DNA of 53,143 nt, taken from an uncultured Prevotella sp. GTDB taxonomy: Bacteria > Bacteroidota > Bacteroidia > Bacteroidales > Bacteroidaceae. Below the pieces are notes generated by a model. That model did not search any database. It saw nothing but the letters and a program-made list of their open reading frames with translations, and was not told where the DNA came from. The stretch's first letter is position 1. Each line of letters begins with the position of its first letter. The DNA lies in contig CAJOOC010000169.1 in assembly GCA_905236165.1 (NCBI GenBank), positions 1 to 53,143 on the forward strand. Direction: 5' to 3'. Below, piece after piece: positions 1 to 7,149 of this stretch. The position numbers were made by a program, and so were the translations under genes.

Positions 1-38
1 GTATTAAGTATGTGTAAAGTAAATCGCAGTGCGCAGCA

Positions 39-69
39 AAAAATTCGTGAAATTCGAGAAATTCGTGGT
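39..69. repeat. Half-copy of an ATTCGTG-type intergenic repeat
   Basis: AATTCGTGAAATTC followed by AAATTCGTGGT closely matches one arm of the large inverted repeat at 52466-52555. The rest of 1-121 holds no gene that I can support. Confidence 0.6.
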
Positions 70-121
70 AGAGAAAAGAATATGCGTACTTCAGAAACTT
101 GAATTGAAATAATAAAAAACA

Positions 122-179
122 ACACCCCGACCCTCAAGTGGGAAAGCCCCACCCCGACCCTCCCCAAGGGGAGGGAGAA
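122..179 (+). repeat. GC-rich intergenic module, one full and one partial copy
   Basis: The full copy starts AAAGCCCCACCCCGACCC and ends in the near-palindrome CCCTCCCCAAGGGGAGGG. A truncated copy (CACCCCGACCCTCAAG) precedes it. The same module occurs at 40081-40118 and 44491-44525, each time followed by a short tandem array and then a start codon. The opposite strand has four G-runs and could fold as a G-quadruplex; this is inference. Confidence 0.8.
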
Positions 180-182
180 TTT

Positions 183-214
183 GTTAATTCGTTAATTCGT
201 TAATTTGTTAATTT
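183..214 (+). repeat. Octamer tandem array (GTTAATTC/T x4) running into the rsmA start
   Basis: Four exact 8-base periods are visible: GTTAATTC twice, then GTTAATTT twice. The last unit ends inside the TTG start codon of rsmA. Related octamers lie just upstream of the ORFs at 9452 and 46330, in the same sense orientation. Confidence 0.9.
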
Positions 215-995
215 GAAATCCGTTCGTCCAAAGAAGAATCTGGGACAGCACTTCCTTGAAGACCTGACCATAGCGCGTCGCATCGCTGATACGGTGGATG
301 CGTGTCCCGACATACCCGTACTGGAGATTGGTCCAGGCATGGGCGTCATGACACAATACTTGTATCCCAAGGATCGCGAATTCAAGTGCGTGGAGATAGA
401 CAGGGAGTCCGTTGCCTACCTGCAGGAGGCCTACCCCAAGCTGCGTGGCAACATCATCGATGGCGACTTCCTCCGCATGGATCTCAACGAAGTCTTCGGC
501 GGTAAGCAGTTTGTGCTCACAGGCAACTACCCCTACGACATCTCATCGCAGATCTTCTTTAAGATGCTCGACAACAAAGACCTCATACCCTGCTGCACAG
601 GTATGATACAGCGCGAAGTGGCCCTGCGCATTGCTGCCTCACCGGGCAACAAGACCTACGGCATCCTCAGCGTGCTGATACAGGCGTGGTATAATACGGA
701 ATACCTCTTCACCGTTGACGAAAACGTGTTCAACCCACCCCCAAAGGTGAAGTCGGCGGTGATAAGGATGACACGCAACCAACGCACGGACCTGGGCTGC
801 GACTGGGCATTGTTCAAACGCATCGTCAAGGCCACCTTCAACCAGCGCCGCAAGATGCTGAGAGTATCGCTGAAGCAAATCGTCTCGACTGCCGATGCCT
901 TCGCCACCTCACCCGTAGACCTCACAAAACGTCCGGAGCAACTGACGCACGAAGAGTTTGTCACGCTGACAAACTATATCGGTACCCTGCTGTAG
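213..995 (+). CDS. rsmA: 16S rRNA (adenine(1518)-N6/adenine(1519)-N6)-dimethyltransferase RsmA/KsgA
   Basis: This SAM-dependent enzyme dimethylates two adjacent adenines in the 3' terminal hairpin of 16S rRNA, a late step in small-subunit maturation. The start RPKKNLGQHFLED is the family N-terminal signature, followed by the Rossmann motif LEIGPGMG (about residues 37-44), and the catalytic NYPYDIS (family N-[LIV]-P-[YF]) near residue 104. The 260 aa length is normal for the family. The start has to be TTG, because it is the only start codon placing Met two or three residues before the conserved RPKK, and the DNA upstream is a tandem octamer repeat with no ATG in frame. No clear RBS is visible. 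The gene stands alone on this strand and converges with the phosphoesterase. Confidence 0.95.
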   Translation: MKSVRPKKNLGQHFLEDLTIARRIADTVDACPDIPVLEIGPGMGVMTQYLYPKDREFKCVEIDRESVAYLQEAYPKLRGNIIDGDFLRMDLNEVFGGKQFVLTGNYPYDISSQIFFKMLDNKDLIPCCTGMIQREVALRIAASPGNKTYGILSVLIQAWYNTEYLFTVDENVFNPPPKVKSAVIRMTRNQRTDLGCDWALFKRIVKATFNQRRKMLRVSLKQIVSTADAFATSPVDLTKRPEQLTHEEFVTLTNYIGTLL

Positions 996-1032
996 AATCA
1001 CAATATTCCGAAACCCTGCTATAGAAACACAA

Positions 1033-1059
1033 CATGCCGGCACTCACTCATGCCGGCAC
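1033..1059. terminator. Inverted repeat between convergent genes
   Basis: ATGCCGGCA, then CTCACTCA, then TGCCGGCA form a perfect 8-base stem between rsmA and the convergent phosphoesterase gene. There is no strong T-run, so it is a weak or bidirectional terminator at best. Confidence 0.4.
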
Positions 1060-1089
1060 ATCTCCCCAATACGCATGCTGCAGGCATGC

Positions 1090-1578
1090 TCAGCCCAGCT
1101 CTATCACCTCAAGGTCCCTTATGTTGCTGCCGTCAATGACGAAGCGCACAAGAGTTCTCACTGCCTGCTGGCCACTAAGTCCCGCTGCACCTGGGTTGAT
1201 ATGCAGCAGTCCAAGGTGCTTGTCGTACATCACCTTCAGTATGTGAGAATGGCCCGAGATAAACAGCTGCGGTCTGTCGTGACAAAGGATGCGATAAGCC
1301 TTAGCGTCATACCGGCCAGGATACCCGCCAATATGTTTCATCACCACATTCACATCCTCACACCTGAAGCTCAGCACCTCAGGAAACTCCATCCTCACAA
1401 ACGAGCCGTCAATATTCCCGCTGACGCCTCTGAGGAATGCCACCTCCTTTAACCTGTCGGCCACGCGGATGTCACCGAAATCTCCGGCATGCCATATCTC
1501 GTCACACTCTGCGAAATACTTTGCAAAGCGCTCATCCCAGTGGTTATGTGTATCTGAAAGCAGTCCTATCTTCTTCAT
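1090..1578 (-). CDS. YfcE/MJ0936-family metallophosphoesterase
   Basis: A small calcineurin-like phosphoesterase of 162 aa, the usual single-domain size. Metal-binding motifs appear in order: LSDTHNH (DxH, residues 7-13), HAGDFGD (GD, about 30-36), GNID (GNxD, about 54-57), MKHIGG (single His), and GHSH (about 109-112). Members hydrolyse phosphodiesters in vitro; the physiological substrate is usually unknown. The gene follows the LMW-PTP gene on the minus strand after a 9-base gap, so the two are probably co-transcribed. Confidence 0.88.
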   Translation of the reverse strand: MKKIGLLSDTHNHWDERFAKYFAECDEIWHAGDFGDIRVADRLKEVAFLRGVSGNIDGSFVRMEFPEVLSFRCEDVNVVMKHIGGYPGRYDAKAYRILCHDRPQLFISGHSHILKVMYDKHLGLLHINPGAAGLSGQQAVRTLVRFVIDGSNIRDLEVIELG

Positions 1579-1587
1579 GATATAAAG

Positions 1588-2061
1588 TTATGGGTTATAG
1601 GTGGTAACCTCCAGCAACGCCTTGCAGCCATTCAGGCAGTCTCGCCAAGTGGAATCGAAGTCGCCCGTATACCAGGGATCGGCAACATCCTGGCCCTTGC
1701 GTCCCTCATATTCCATAAGCGAGTGTATCTTTCCCTCGGGGTCACCACCGCACATACGTTCCATATTGCGAATGTTATAACGGTCCATGCCTATCAGCAG
1801 GTCATAATGCTCATAGTCGCGGCGCGTCAGCTGGCGTGCATACTTACCCTCACAGCCTATACCATGCTCTGCAAGCTTTCTGCGTGCAGGGGGATAGACG
1901 GGATTGCCTATCTCCTCCGTGCTTGTGGCAGCAGAGGCTATTTCAAATTGCTCTGCCAAGCCCGCATCCTCTACCAGCTTCTTCATAATAAACTCCGCCA
2001 TAGGGCTGCGGCAGATGTTGCCGTGACAGACGAACAGAATCCTTGTCGTTTTATCTTTCAT
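1588..2061 (-). CDS. Low-molecular-weight protein-tyrosine phosphatase
   Basis: The P-loop CHGNICRS (the CX5R signature; nucleophile Cys near residue 13) comes straight after the first strand ILFV. The general-acid loop is DPWYTGDF near residue 128. Full family length (157 aa) with no insertions. In bacteria these cytosolic enzymes often dephosphorylate BY-kinases that control polysaccharide export, but no kinase is adjacent here. It lies upstream of the metallophosphoesterase in a short minus-strand operon. The decayed esterase ends 27 bases upstream. Confidence 0.93.
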   Translation of the reverse strand: MKDKTTRILFVCHGNICRSPMAEFIMKKLVEDAGLAEQFEIASAATSTEEIGNPVYPPARRKLAEHGIGCEGKYARQLTRRDYEHYDLLIGMDRYNIRNMERMCGGDPEGKIHSLMEYEGRKGQDVADPWYTGDFDSTWRDCLNGCKALLEVTTYNP

Positions 2062-2088
2062 TATGTTGTTTGATCAGTATGATTGCGT

Positions 2089-2643
2089 TTATTTGACAAG
2101 CTCCTTTTTTTCTCCCACGATATAAACTCCTTTCTGTGGTTTACTATCGCGTATGCCACTCAGCGTGATTAGAGGCTTGTTCAGGTCCTTGTCCAACTGC
2201 TGCATGGGTATGGTGGCAGTGGAAGTGTTTACGTCATTAATGGCAGTTGTCTCGTTATTGCTCCATACGGTAATCTTCGTAAATCTGGCGCGGTTGCCGT
2301 ACCGCCGTATGCGCACTTGATGGCATAGAAATCATCGTTTGATGCTTGGTCAATCCAATAGTTGGTTACATCGCAGAAAGCATAACGCTCGCCGTTGGCC
2401 ATACTGCGCGTACCGAAATACCTTCGTGGTAGGACGGCCACAGATGTTTGCCCAGCGCAGGTGCGTGTATGGACAGTAGGGCGACGTGCCAGTTTTCATG
2501 TATTCGGGAAGGTTCTGTACGAACTCGCGTCCGTCGGCATTCGACTGTCCTGCATAGAGAAATATGCTCTTCTTCACAGCCATTGCCGACGTGAGCAACA
2601 GGCTGCACATAATGGTCAAAAGGTTTTTCTTCGTCATTTCCAT
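2089..2643 (-). pseudogene. Remnant of a secreted SGNH/sialate O-acetylesterase-like protein
   Basis: Three minus-strand frames together read as one decayed protein. Frame 1 (from 2643) has a signal peptide and IFLYAGQSNADGREF, the block I GQSN motif of SASA/DUF303 carbohydrate esterases. Frame 2 (about 2441-2280) continues with FGTRSMANGERYAFCDV and a YGGT block. Frame 3 (to 2089) gives only the tail, ending GVYIVGEKKELVK, which resembles the C-terminal tail of Prevotella secreted proteins. At least one frameshift near 2430 and loss of the middle of the catalytic domain are needed to explain this. Intact relatives are several times longer. The surviving signal peptide and promoter-proximal part may still be transcribed. 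Confidence 0.7.
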
Positions 2644-2751
2644 TGCAAAAAAAGATTATCGGGTACCTCAGCCCTATTTAAGACTGCTACTAGTTTTAAG
2701 GCTCAAAGTTACAATTAAGTTTTGAGATACGCAAGAAAAATGGTTGTATAT

Positions 2752-2782
2752 TTTGCCATTTCGGGAATTATTGTTACTTTTG
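2752..2782 (+). promoter_or_regulatory. Bacteroidota-type promoter for the PfkB kinase
   Basis: TTTG (2752-2755), 19 bases, TACTTTTG (2775-2782). It lies inside the N-terminal extension of the longest ORF, which argues for the downstream ATG at 2842. Confidence 0.75.
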
Positions 2783-2841
2783 CACCAAATTATCTAACAC
2801 AATCTGGCGGGAATAACCACAATCCCGTTGCATATCGAAAC

Positions 2842-3756
2842 ATGGATAGAAGGATAATAGGCATTGGCGAGACCGTTCTCGACATTATTTTTCGCAACGA
2901 CCAGCCCTTGAAGGCGGTGCCCGGAGGCTCCACATTCAATGCCCTCATCTCTATTGGGCGCACCGGCACGCCCTGTGTCATGGCCACAGAGGTGGGCGAT
3001 GATCATGTTGCCGACATTGTGACCTATTTTCTCAAGGCCAACAACGTTGACACCTCATACGTGTTCCGCCACAAAGGCACGCAATCGCACGTTTCGCTGG
3101 CTTTTCTCAATGAGCAGAACGATGCGCAGTATCAGTTCTACAAGAACCACGCTGCGCTGACCATGGACAATGACATGCCCGAGGTGCATGAGGGCGACAT
3201 CGTGCTCTTCGGCTCATACTTCGCCATCAGCCCCATGTTGCGCACATACGTCGCCACCTTCCTCAAGAGGGCCAAGGCTGCAGGGGCCATACTCTACTAC
3301 GACATTAACTTCAGAGCCTCACACCTTGCTGACCTCCCCGCCACGATGCCCCACATACTGGAGAACATGCAGCTCGCGAGCGTGGTGCGCGGCTCAGCAG
3401 AAGACTTCCAGATTCTCTTCGGATGCAACGATGCCGCAGAGGTCTACAAGAAACACATCTCCCCCCATTGCCCTGTCTTCATCTATACCGACGGAGCCCA
3501 CCCCATACGCCTCTTCACACCCACGCTGTGCGAGTCCTTTCCCGCCAAACCCATTGAGACCGTCAGCACCATCGGTGCCGGCGACAACTTCAACGCAGGC
3601 TTCTGCTATGCCCTCTATCGCTCAGGGATTACCGACCCCACCGCTCTCAACGTCCAGCAATTCGCACCGCTCATAGCAATGGGACAGCGGTTCTCATCGG
3701 CCGTATGCGCCACTTTAGACAATTATATCCCCGAAAAACTAATTACAGAGGCATAA
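2842..3756 (+). CDS. PfkB-family carbohydrate kinase (fructokinase-like)
   Basis: A ribokinase-fold sugar kinase. The N-terminal MDRRIIGIGETVLDIIF leads to the substrate loop PGGSTFNALI. The C-terminal signature TIGAGDNFNAGF holds the catalytic Asp of the GAGD anion hole. From the ATG at 2842 it is 304 aa, a normal size. The ORF-track start at 2722 would add 40 residues that overlap the promoter and match nothing in the family, so I reject it. The substrate is probably fructose or a related ketose, but sequence alone cannot separate fructokinase from other PfkB sugar kinases. It is monocistronic and diverges from the esterase remnant. Confidence 0.88.
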   Translation: MDRRIIGIGETVLDIIFRNDQPLKAVPGGSTFNALISIGRTGTPCVMATEVGDDHVADIVTYFLKANNVDTSYVFRHKGTQSHVSLAFLNEQNDAQYQFYKNHAALTMDNDMPEVHEGDIVLFGSYFAISPMLRTYVATFLKRAKAAGAILYYDINFRASHLADLPATMPHILENMQLASVVRGSAEDFQILFGCNDAAEVYKKHISPHCPVFIYTDGAHPIRLFTPTLCESFPAKPIETVSTIGAGDNFNAGFCYALYRSGITDPTALNVQQFAPLIAMGQRFSSAVCATLDNYIPEKLITEA

Positions 3757-3873
3757 CAGCAGAATCTGCGCCACACTTTCAGTTAAGGAGTGTGAAAAGG
3801 AACAGTAAAAAGAGTGCCTCCATTGACAATAGTCAACAAAAGAGGCTTGTGTGCGCACACATTTAGCAAAATA

Positions 3874-3905
3874 TTTGCAAGAACCACAGAATAGATGTAC
3901 TTTTG
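3874..3905 (+). promoter_or_regulatory. Promoter of the 3.9-4.3 kb transcript
   Basis: TTTG (3874-3877), 20 bases, TACTTTTG (3898-3905), a close match to the phylum consensus. No large gene follows for more than 550 bases. Confidence 0.75.
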
Positions 3906-4023
3906 CATCAGAAATCAAGGAGATACTAAAGCGGGTTACTCCTGATGGAAACGGAACCAGCGATGGTTCCAAGTATTAACAAAATTGATTGAAAAGGATA
4001 AAGATTGTAAAGGAGATACAGTT

Positions 4024-4101
4024 ATGATCAAGAAAGTATTGGTTTGGATGGTCAACCATACCCCGGTAACAGAGCCATCCTACTATGCTGAGACACGCTG
4101 A
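4024..4101 (+). CDS. Possible 25-aa peptide (MIKKVLVWMVNHTPV...)
   Basis: ATG is preceded by AAAGGAGATACAGTT, a good Shine-Dalgarno with 8-base spacing, which is unusual in this phylum. The peptide starts with a short hydrophobic basic segment and ends SYYAETR. It lies inside the promoter-to-terminator transcript. I recognise no family. It could be a leader peptide, a small functional protein, or chance. Confidence 0.35.
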   Translation: MIKKVLVWMVNHTPVTEPSYYAETR

Positions 4102-4261
4102 GAAGAGTGCCGAAGCATAGAATGAAAGGGAAAAAGGTTTTTTCAGGATTAGTAAAAGAATTGTTTAGGTTAGTTAGTTGAAGTTTTCGAAGGCCATTCG
4201 TGCGAAGTGAAGCAACTCTTCACTATCGCCCGGGCCGGAAAACAAAAGAGCCTCAGGCTCA

Positions 4262-4310
4262 GGTTCTGGATGCATTTTTATCCGTGAGGACGCATTCAGA
4301 GCCTTTTTTT
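4262..4310 (+). terminator. Intrinsic terminator with T7 tract
   Basis: GGTTCTG pairs with CAGAGCC (one G-U), extended by ATGC/GCAT, and is followed directly by TTTTTTT. It ends the 3.9 kb transcript before the Dabb gene promoter. Confidence 0.8.
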
Positions 4311-4377
4311 ATGCCCGCAAGTCAGCATGGAAACAAAAAAACATACGGGAAAATGCGTCCGTATGCAAAAAAAGTAG

Positions 4378-4385
4378 TATCTTTG
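4378..4385 (+). promoter_or_regulatory. -7 element for the Dabb gene
   Basis: TATCTTTG fits TAnnTTTG. The -33 region is weak (no TTTG at the expected distance). It sits about 88 bases before the ATG of the Dabb gene. Confidence 0.5.
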
Positions 4386-4472
4386 CAGACACAACAGCCG
4401 TGCAGAGCGGCTGTCAAGACAACAAACAATACAGAAACATGAGTGGGGATAACATAACCCACCTAAACGAAA

Positions 4473-4778
4473 ATGGTAAAGCATATCATCCTCTGGACAC
4501 TCAAAACTGAGTTGTCCGCATCCGAGAAAGAATCCGTTAAGCAGGGCATCAAGGAAGGTCTTGAAGCCTTAGTGGGCAAGGTGCCCGGCCTGCTTCAGTG
4601 CAAGGTGAACATCAGTGGCCGTCTCGACACGTCCAACTGCGACGTGATGCTCGACAGCACCTTGGAGAGCCCCGAAGCCCTCAAGGGATACGCCACACAC
4701 CCCGACCACGTGGCCGTGGCCGACACGAAGGTGAGGCCATACACCATACAACGCGTGTGCCTCGACTACGAAGAGTAG
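4473..4778 (+). CDS. Dabb (stress-responsive A/B barrel) domain protein
   Basis: A single small alpha/beta ferredoxin-like domain of 101 aa. The start MVKHIILWTLK is the family's typical first strand (MxKHIVLxK). VPGLLQCKVNI, DVMLDSTLES and the end TIQRVCLDY follow the Dabb pattern. Members usually dimerise. Most have no assigned enzymatic role in bacteria, so function is unknown. It is probably monocistronic. Confidence 0.85.
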   Translation: MVKHIILWTLKTELSASEKESVKQGIKEGLEALVGKVPGLLQCKVNISGRLDTSNCDVMLDSTLESPEALKGYATHPDHVAVADTKVRPYTIQRVCLDYEE

Positions 4779-4838
4779 CCCGCTACGGCTGGACTGCAAA
4801 AAACCGGCACCAGCCTGGGCAAGAAGAACAGCAGGCTA

Positions 4839-5180
4839 TTACTGGCCTACTACTCCCTCTATCCAGCCTGCCACCTTCGACATACCACGCTTGCCCTTGA
4901 CGCGAAGCGTCTTCTTCTTGAAACGGGCACGATATTTTGCAAAGTCACTCAGCTGCGCATTCGACATCTGAGACTTATACTCATTGATGTAAGCCTTCAG
5001 AAACTCATCATACTTCACTTCTATAGTGGCAAGGCTATCCTGCCCCAGGTCGTCATCCTGGGTATTCTCCACACTGGCTACGAAAGCCTTGAAGTCAATC
5101 ATGAATGTCTCTGTATCGCCTGCAAAAACGTGTGACATGCAGACAAAAGAGAGCGCTGCTGCTAAAAACAATCTTCTCAT
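4839..5180 (-). CDS. Small secreted protein of unknown function
   Basis: I use the ATG at 5180 (MRRLFLAAALSF), which gives a clean signal peptide ending near HVFAG and a 113-aa product. The ORF-track start at 5258 lies inside the tRNA-Met gene and is rejected. The mature part is charged and helical, without cysteines, with a basic segment (KYRARFKKKTLRVKGKRG) near the C-terminus. I recognise no domain. It lies 58 bases downstream of tRNA-Met on the same strand and could be read from the tRNA promoter, since no terminator or separate promoter is obvious between them. Confidence 0.65.
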   Translation of the reverse strand: MRRLFLAAALSFVCMSHVFAGDTETFMIDFKAFVASVENTQDDDLGQDSLATIEVKYDEFLKAYINEYKSQMSNAQLSDFAKYRARFKKKTLRVKGKRGMSKVAGWIEGVVGQ

Positions 5181-5238
5181 ATACATTATCCTTAAAAAAA
5201 AAGAAGAACTTACGAATCCTCGTATGCTCTTCTCGTTT

Positions 5239-5315
5239 TGGTAGCGGGAGGGGGCCACGATCCCTCGACCTCCGGATTATGAATCCGACGCTCTAACCAG
5301 CTGAGCTATCCCGCC
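5239..5315 (-). tRNA. tRNA-Met (anticodon CAT)
   Basis: On the minus strand the acceptor GGCGGGA pairs with TCCCGCT (one G-U), discriminator A, and an encoded CCA follows. The D arm is GCTCAGCTGGTTAGAGC. The anticodon loop TTCATAA carries CAT. Most likely it is elongator Met; a lysidine-modified Ile tRNA also has CAT and cannot be excluded. The T loop is odd: it reads ATCGTGG where TTCGANN is expected, so both halves of the usual T54-A58 pair are changed. Confidence 0.9.
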
Positions 5316-5367
5316 ATCAACCATCGGGAAAGGGCATCCATATAGTGCCATTCCCAATTTGCGGGTG

Positions 5368-5399
5368 CAAAGTTAGTCATTTTTTTTCTAATGTGCAAA
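5368..5399 (-). promoter_or_regulatory. Promoter of tRNA-Met
   Basis: On the minus strand TTTG (5399-5396), 20 bases, TAACTTTG (5375-5368). This is an excellent match to the phylum consensus, about 50 bases before the tRNA. Confidence 0.75.
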
Positions 5400-5547
5400 T
5401 TTTTTTGCAAGAAATTGCGTCAACACCCATAATTGTTACCGAAACAGCACGTAAAGACCGATATCTTTTAGTAACTTTACACCTCACAAAGAAGGCTTTG
5501 GGTGTAGACGCTTCCCCACCCCCGTAAAAGAACCTAAGCAACGACAC

Positions 5548-5991
5548 ATGGCATTACACAACACTCTCGGTAAATGGGGCGAGGACATCGCTGCCAGCTA
5601 TCTCATCTCTCATGGATGGTACATCAGGCATCGCAACTGGCTGTGCAACCACAAGGAGATTGACATTGTGTGCATCGACGAAGACATGACGACGCTGCTC
5701 ATCGTGGAGGTAAAGACACGCAGCACGGATGCCTTCGGCGACCCCGACGAGTTCATCTCCTTAGAGAAGAAGAACAACCTCATCAGCGCGGCGCAGGCCT
5801 ACATCAGGAGTTACAATCTCTCTCACCTCGCCGTGCGATACGACACCATCTCCGTCATCGGCACCCCCGATGTGGGGCATCGCGTAGAGCACAAGGAGGG
5901 AGCCTACGACGTATCGTCACAGCTCGACTTCAGGGAGCATGAATACCACAAGACCGTCTACAAGAAGCGACACCGCAAAGGACGATGGTAG
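5548..5991 (+). CDS. YraN/UPF0102 family nuclease-like protein
   Basis: A PD-(D/E)XK-like fold protein of 147 aa. The family motif begins LGKWGEDIAASYL, followed by the core HKEIDIVCIDED, LLIVEVKTRS (the ExK-type catalytic strand) and FISLEKKNNLISAAQAYI. The family is broad in bacteria and its cellular role is not settled; Holliday-junction or recombination functions are guesses. Its stop codon is 86 bases before the preferred start of the next gene, so co-transcription is likely. Confidence 0.9.
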   Translation: MALHNTLGKWGEDIAASYLISHGWYIRHRNWLCNHKEIDIVCIDEDMTTLLIVEVKTRSTDAFGDPDEFISLEKKNNLISAAQAYIRSYNLSHLAVRYDTISVIGTPDVGHRVEHKEGAYDVSSQLDFREHEYHKTVYKKRHRKGRW

Positions 5992-6077
5992 GCCTGGGGA
6001 CGAAATATGGCTTCGCAGAGGCTACTATGAAAATTAAAACACCCTACAAACCGAATCTTAAACAAACAAAAAAAACT

Positions 6078-6998
6078 ATGGCAGACAAGAAGATACCCTC
6101 ATGGGACGAGCTGCTGGCATCGCTCAACAGCGCAATTCAGCACCCCAACGACACCGGTTGGGACATCTACCGCTACCTCAGCGCGCACTATAAAGAGATG
6201 AGCTCCGTAGAGGCACGCACGCTGCTGGCTGGCTACATGAAGCTTCCCCTCACCAAGCCCTCGCTGCTCCACTCATGCATCCTCAGCGTTGCCCTGAAGA
6301 TGTCGGAGCTCTTCCCCGACTTCAACCTGCTCCGCTTCCTCGTACTCTGGGGCTTTGACGTCAACCTGCGCGCCGAAGACCGCATACAGCAGACCTCCAA
6401 CGACGGCAAGACCTATATTTCCCTTGAAGACAAGGCCGAACGCGACGTGAGGAAATACCTCACCGACCATCCCGCCGACTGTCCCATGCAGGCCGTCAAG
6501 GAACTGCCCATGATAAGCCAGCCCGTCATAGGCTACGTCAACAGCTATGATGCCAACAACGACTACTTCCACATCTTCGACAACCTCTCGCGCCACTTCG
6601 TGGCCATCAGTCCGAAGGTGACACCCGATATTGGCGAATTCGTATGGTTCACGCCAATCATACCCCGCAACAGCACCTTCAAGTCTGCCGTCATTATCAG
6701 GCAGGAAGAGCACCAGCGGGGCAGCGAGCTCTTTGGGCTGACAGATGCCGAGGTGACATTCGTAAACACGAAAGACCGTTACTTCGGCTACAAGCTGCTC
6801 AGGCAGCCACCCTCCACCACCGAGGGCAGCTACACCCCAGAGGGTACGGCAGCCACTAAGGTCATCAGCAAGACTGGCGGGAAAACCTCATCCCGCGCCC
6901 CATTGAAGAAAGGCCAGCACGTCAAGCTTCTGCTCTTCCTCACCCGCGGCAAGGATGGCAATAAGCACAACCATGTAGCCGAGGCAATAGTGCAATAG
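6078..6998 (+). CDS. Unknown cytosolic protein, 306 aa
   Basis: I choose the ATG at 6078 (MADKKIPSWDELL), just after an A-rich leader, over the track start at 5985, which overlaps the yraN stop. The N-terminal half is helical (about residues 1-130). The C-terminal half has strand-rich repeats (VIGYVNSYDANNDYFHIFD, FVNTKDRYFGYKLL, VKLLLFLTRGKDG) that could be small OB-like or cold-shock-like barrels binding nucleic acid; this is inference only. There is no signal peptide and no catalytic motif I can name. Confidence 0.7.
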   Translation: MADKKIPSWDELLASLNSAIQHPNDTGWDIYRYLSAHYKEMSSVEARTLLAGYMKLPLTKPSLLHSCILSVALKMSELFPDFNLLRFLVLWGFDVNLRAEDRIQQTSNDGKTYISLEDKAERDVRKYLTDHPADCPMQAVKELPMISQPVIGYVNSYDANNDYFHIFDNLSRHFVAISPKVTPDIGEFVWFTPIIPRNSTFKSAVIIRQEEHQRGSELFGLTDAEVTFVNTKDRYFGYKLLRQPPSTTEGSYTPEGTAATKVISKTGGKTSSRAPLKKGQHVKLLLFLTRGKDGNKHNHVAEAIVQ

Positions 6999-7030
6999 GG
7001 AAATCCCCCTACTTAATTAGAGAAATCACC

Positions 7031-7061
7031 TTGCCGAAATGACCCGGACTCCTTACTTTTG
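7031..7061 (+). promoter_or_regulatory. Promoter of the beta-barrel gene
   Basis: CTTG (TTG at 7031-7033), 20 bases, TACTTTTG (7054-7061). The 5' UTR would be about 85 bases. Confidence 0.7.
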
Positions 7062-7149
7062 CAGATGAAAACAGACACTATCCACCCGAGGTGGGCACCT
7101 GAGCCGTAACGGAGCGAAGCATCCCGCCTCTTAAAACGAGAAAGAAGAT

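Larger units (their letters stand above)
3909..4310 (+). ncRNA. Candidate structured RNA with a short internal ORF
   Basis: The segment runs from a consensus promoter to a strong intrinsic terminator and contains only a 25-codon ORF. Several local stems are visible: GGAACC/GGTTCC (about 3954-3971), CTATGCT/AGCATAG, GTGAAG/CTTCAC (about 4207-4223) and GAGCC/GGCTC. It is not RNase P RNA, tmRNA or SRP RNA: I see none of their conserved cores. It may be a regulatory RNA, a dual-function RNA, or the mRNA of a small peptide. The exact transcript ends are inferred. Confidence 0.5.

Noticed and set aside
3739-3972. 77-aa minus-strand ORF over the kinase end and RNA promoter
   Set aside because: It crosses a promoter on the other strand and has no protein-like pattern.
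5181-5258. Longer start for the secreted protein at 4839
   Set aside because: The extension lies in the tRNA-Met gene; the ATG at 5180 gives a proper signal peptide.
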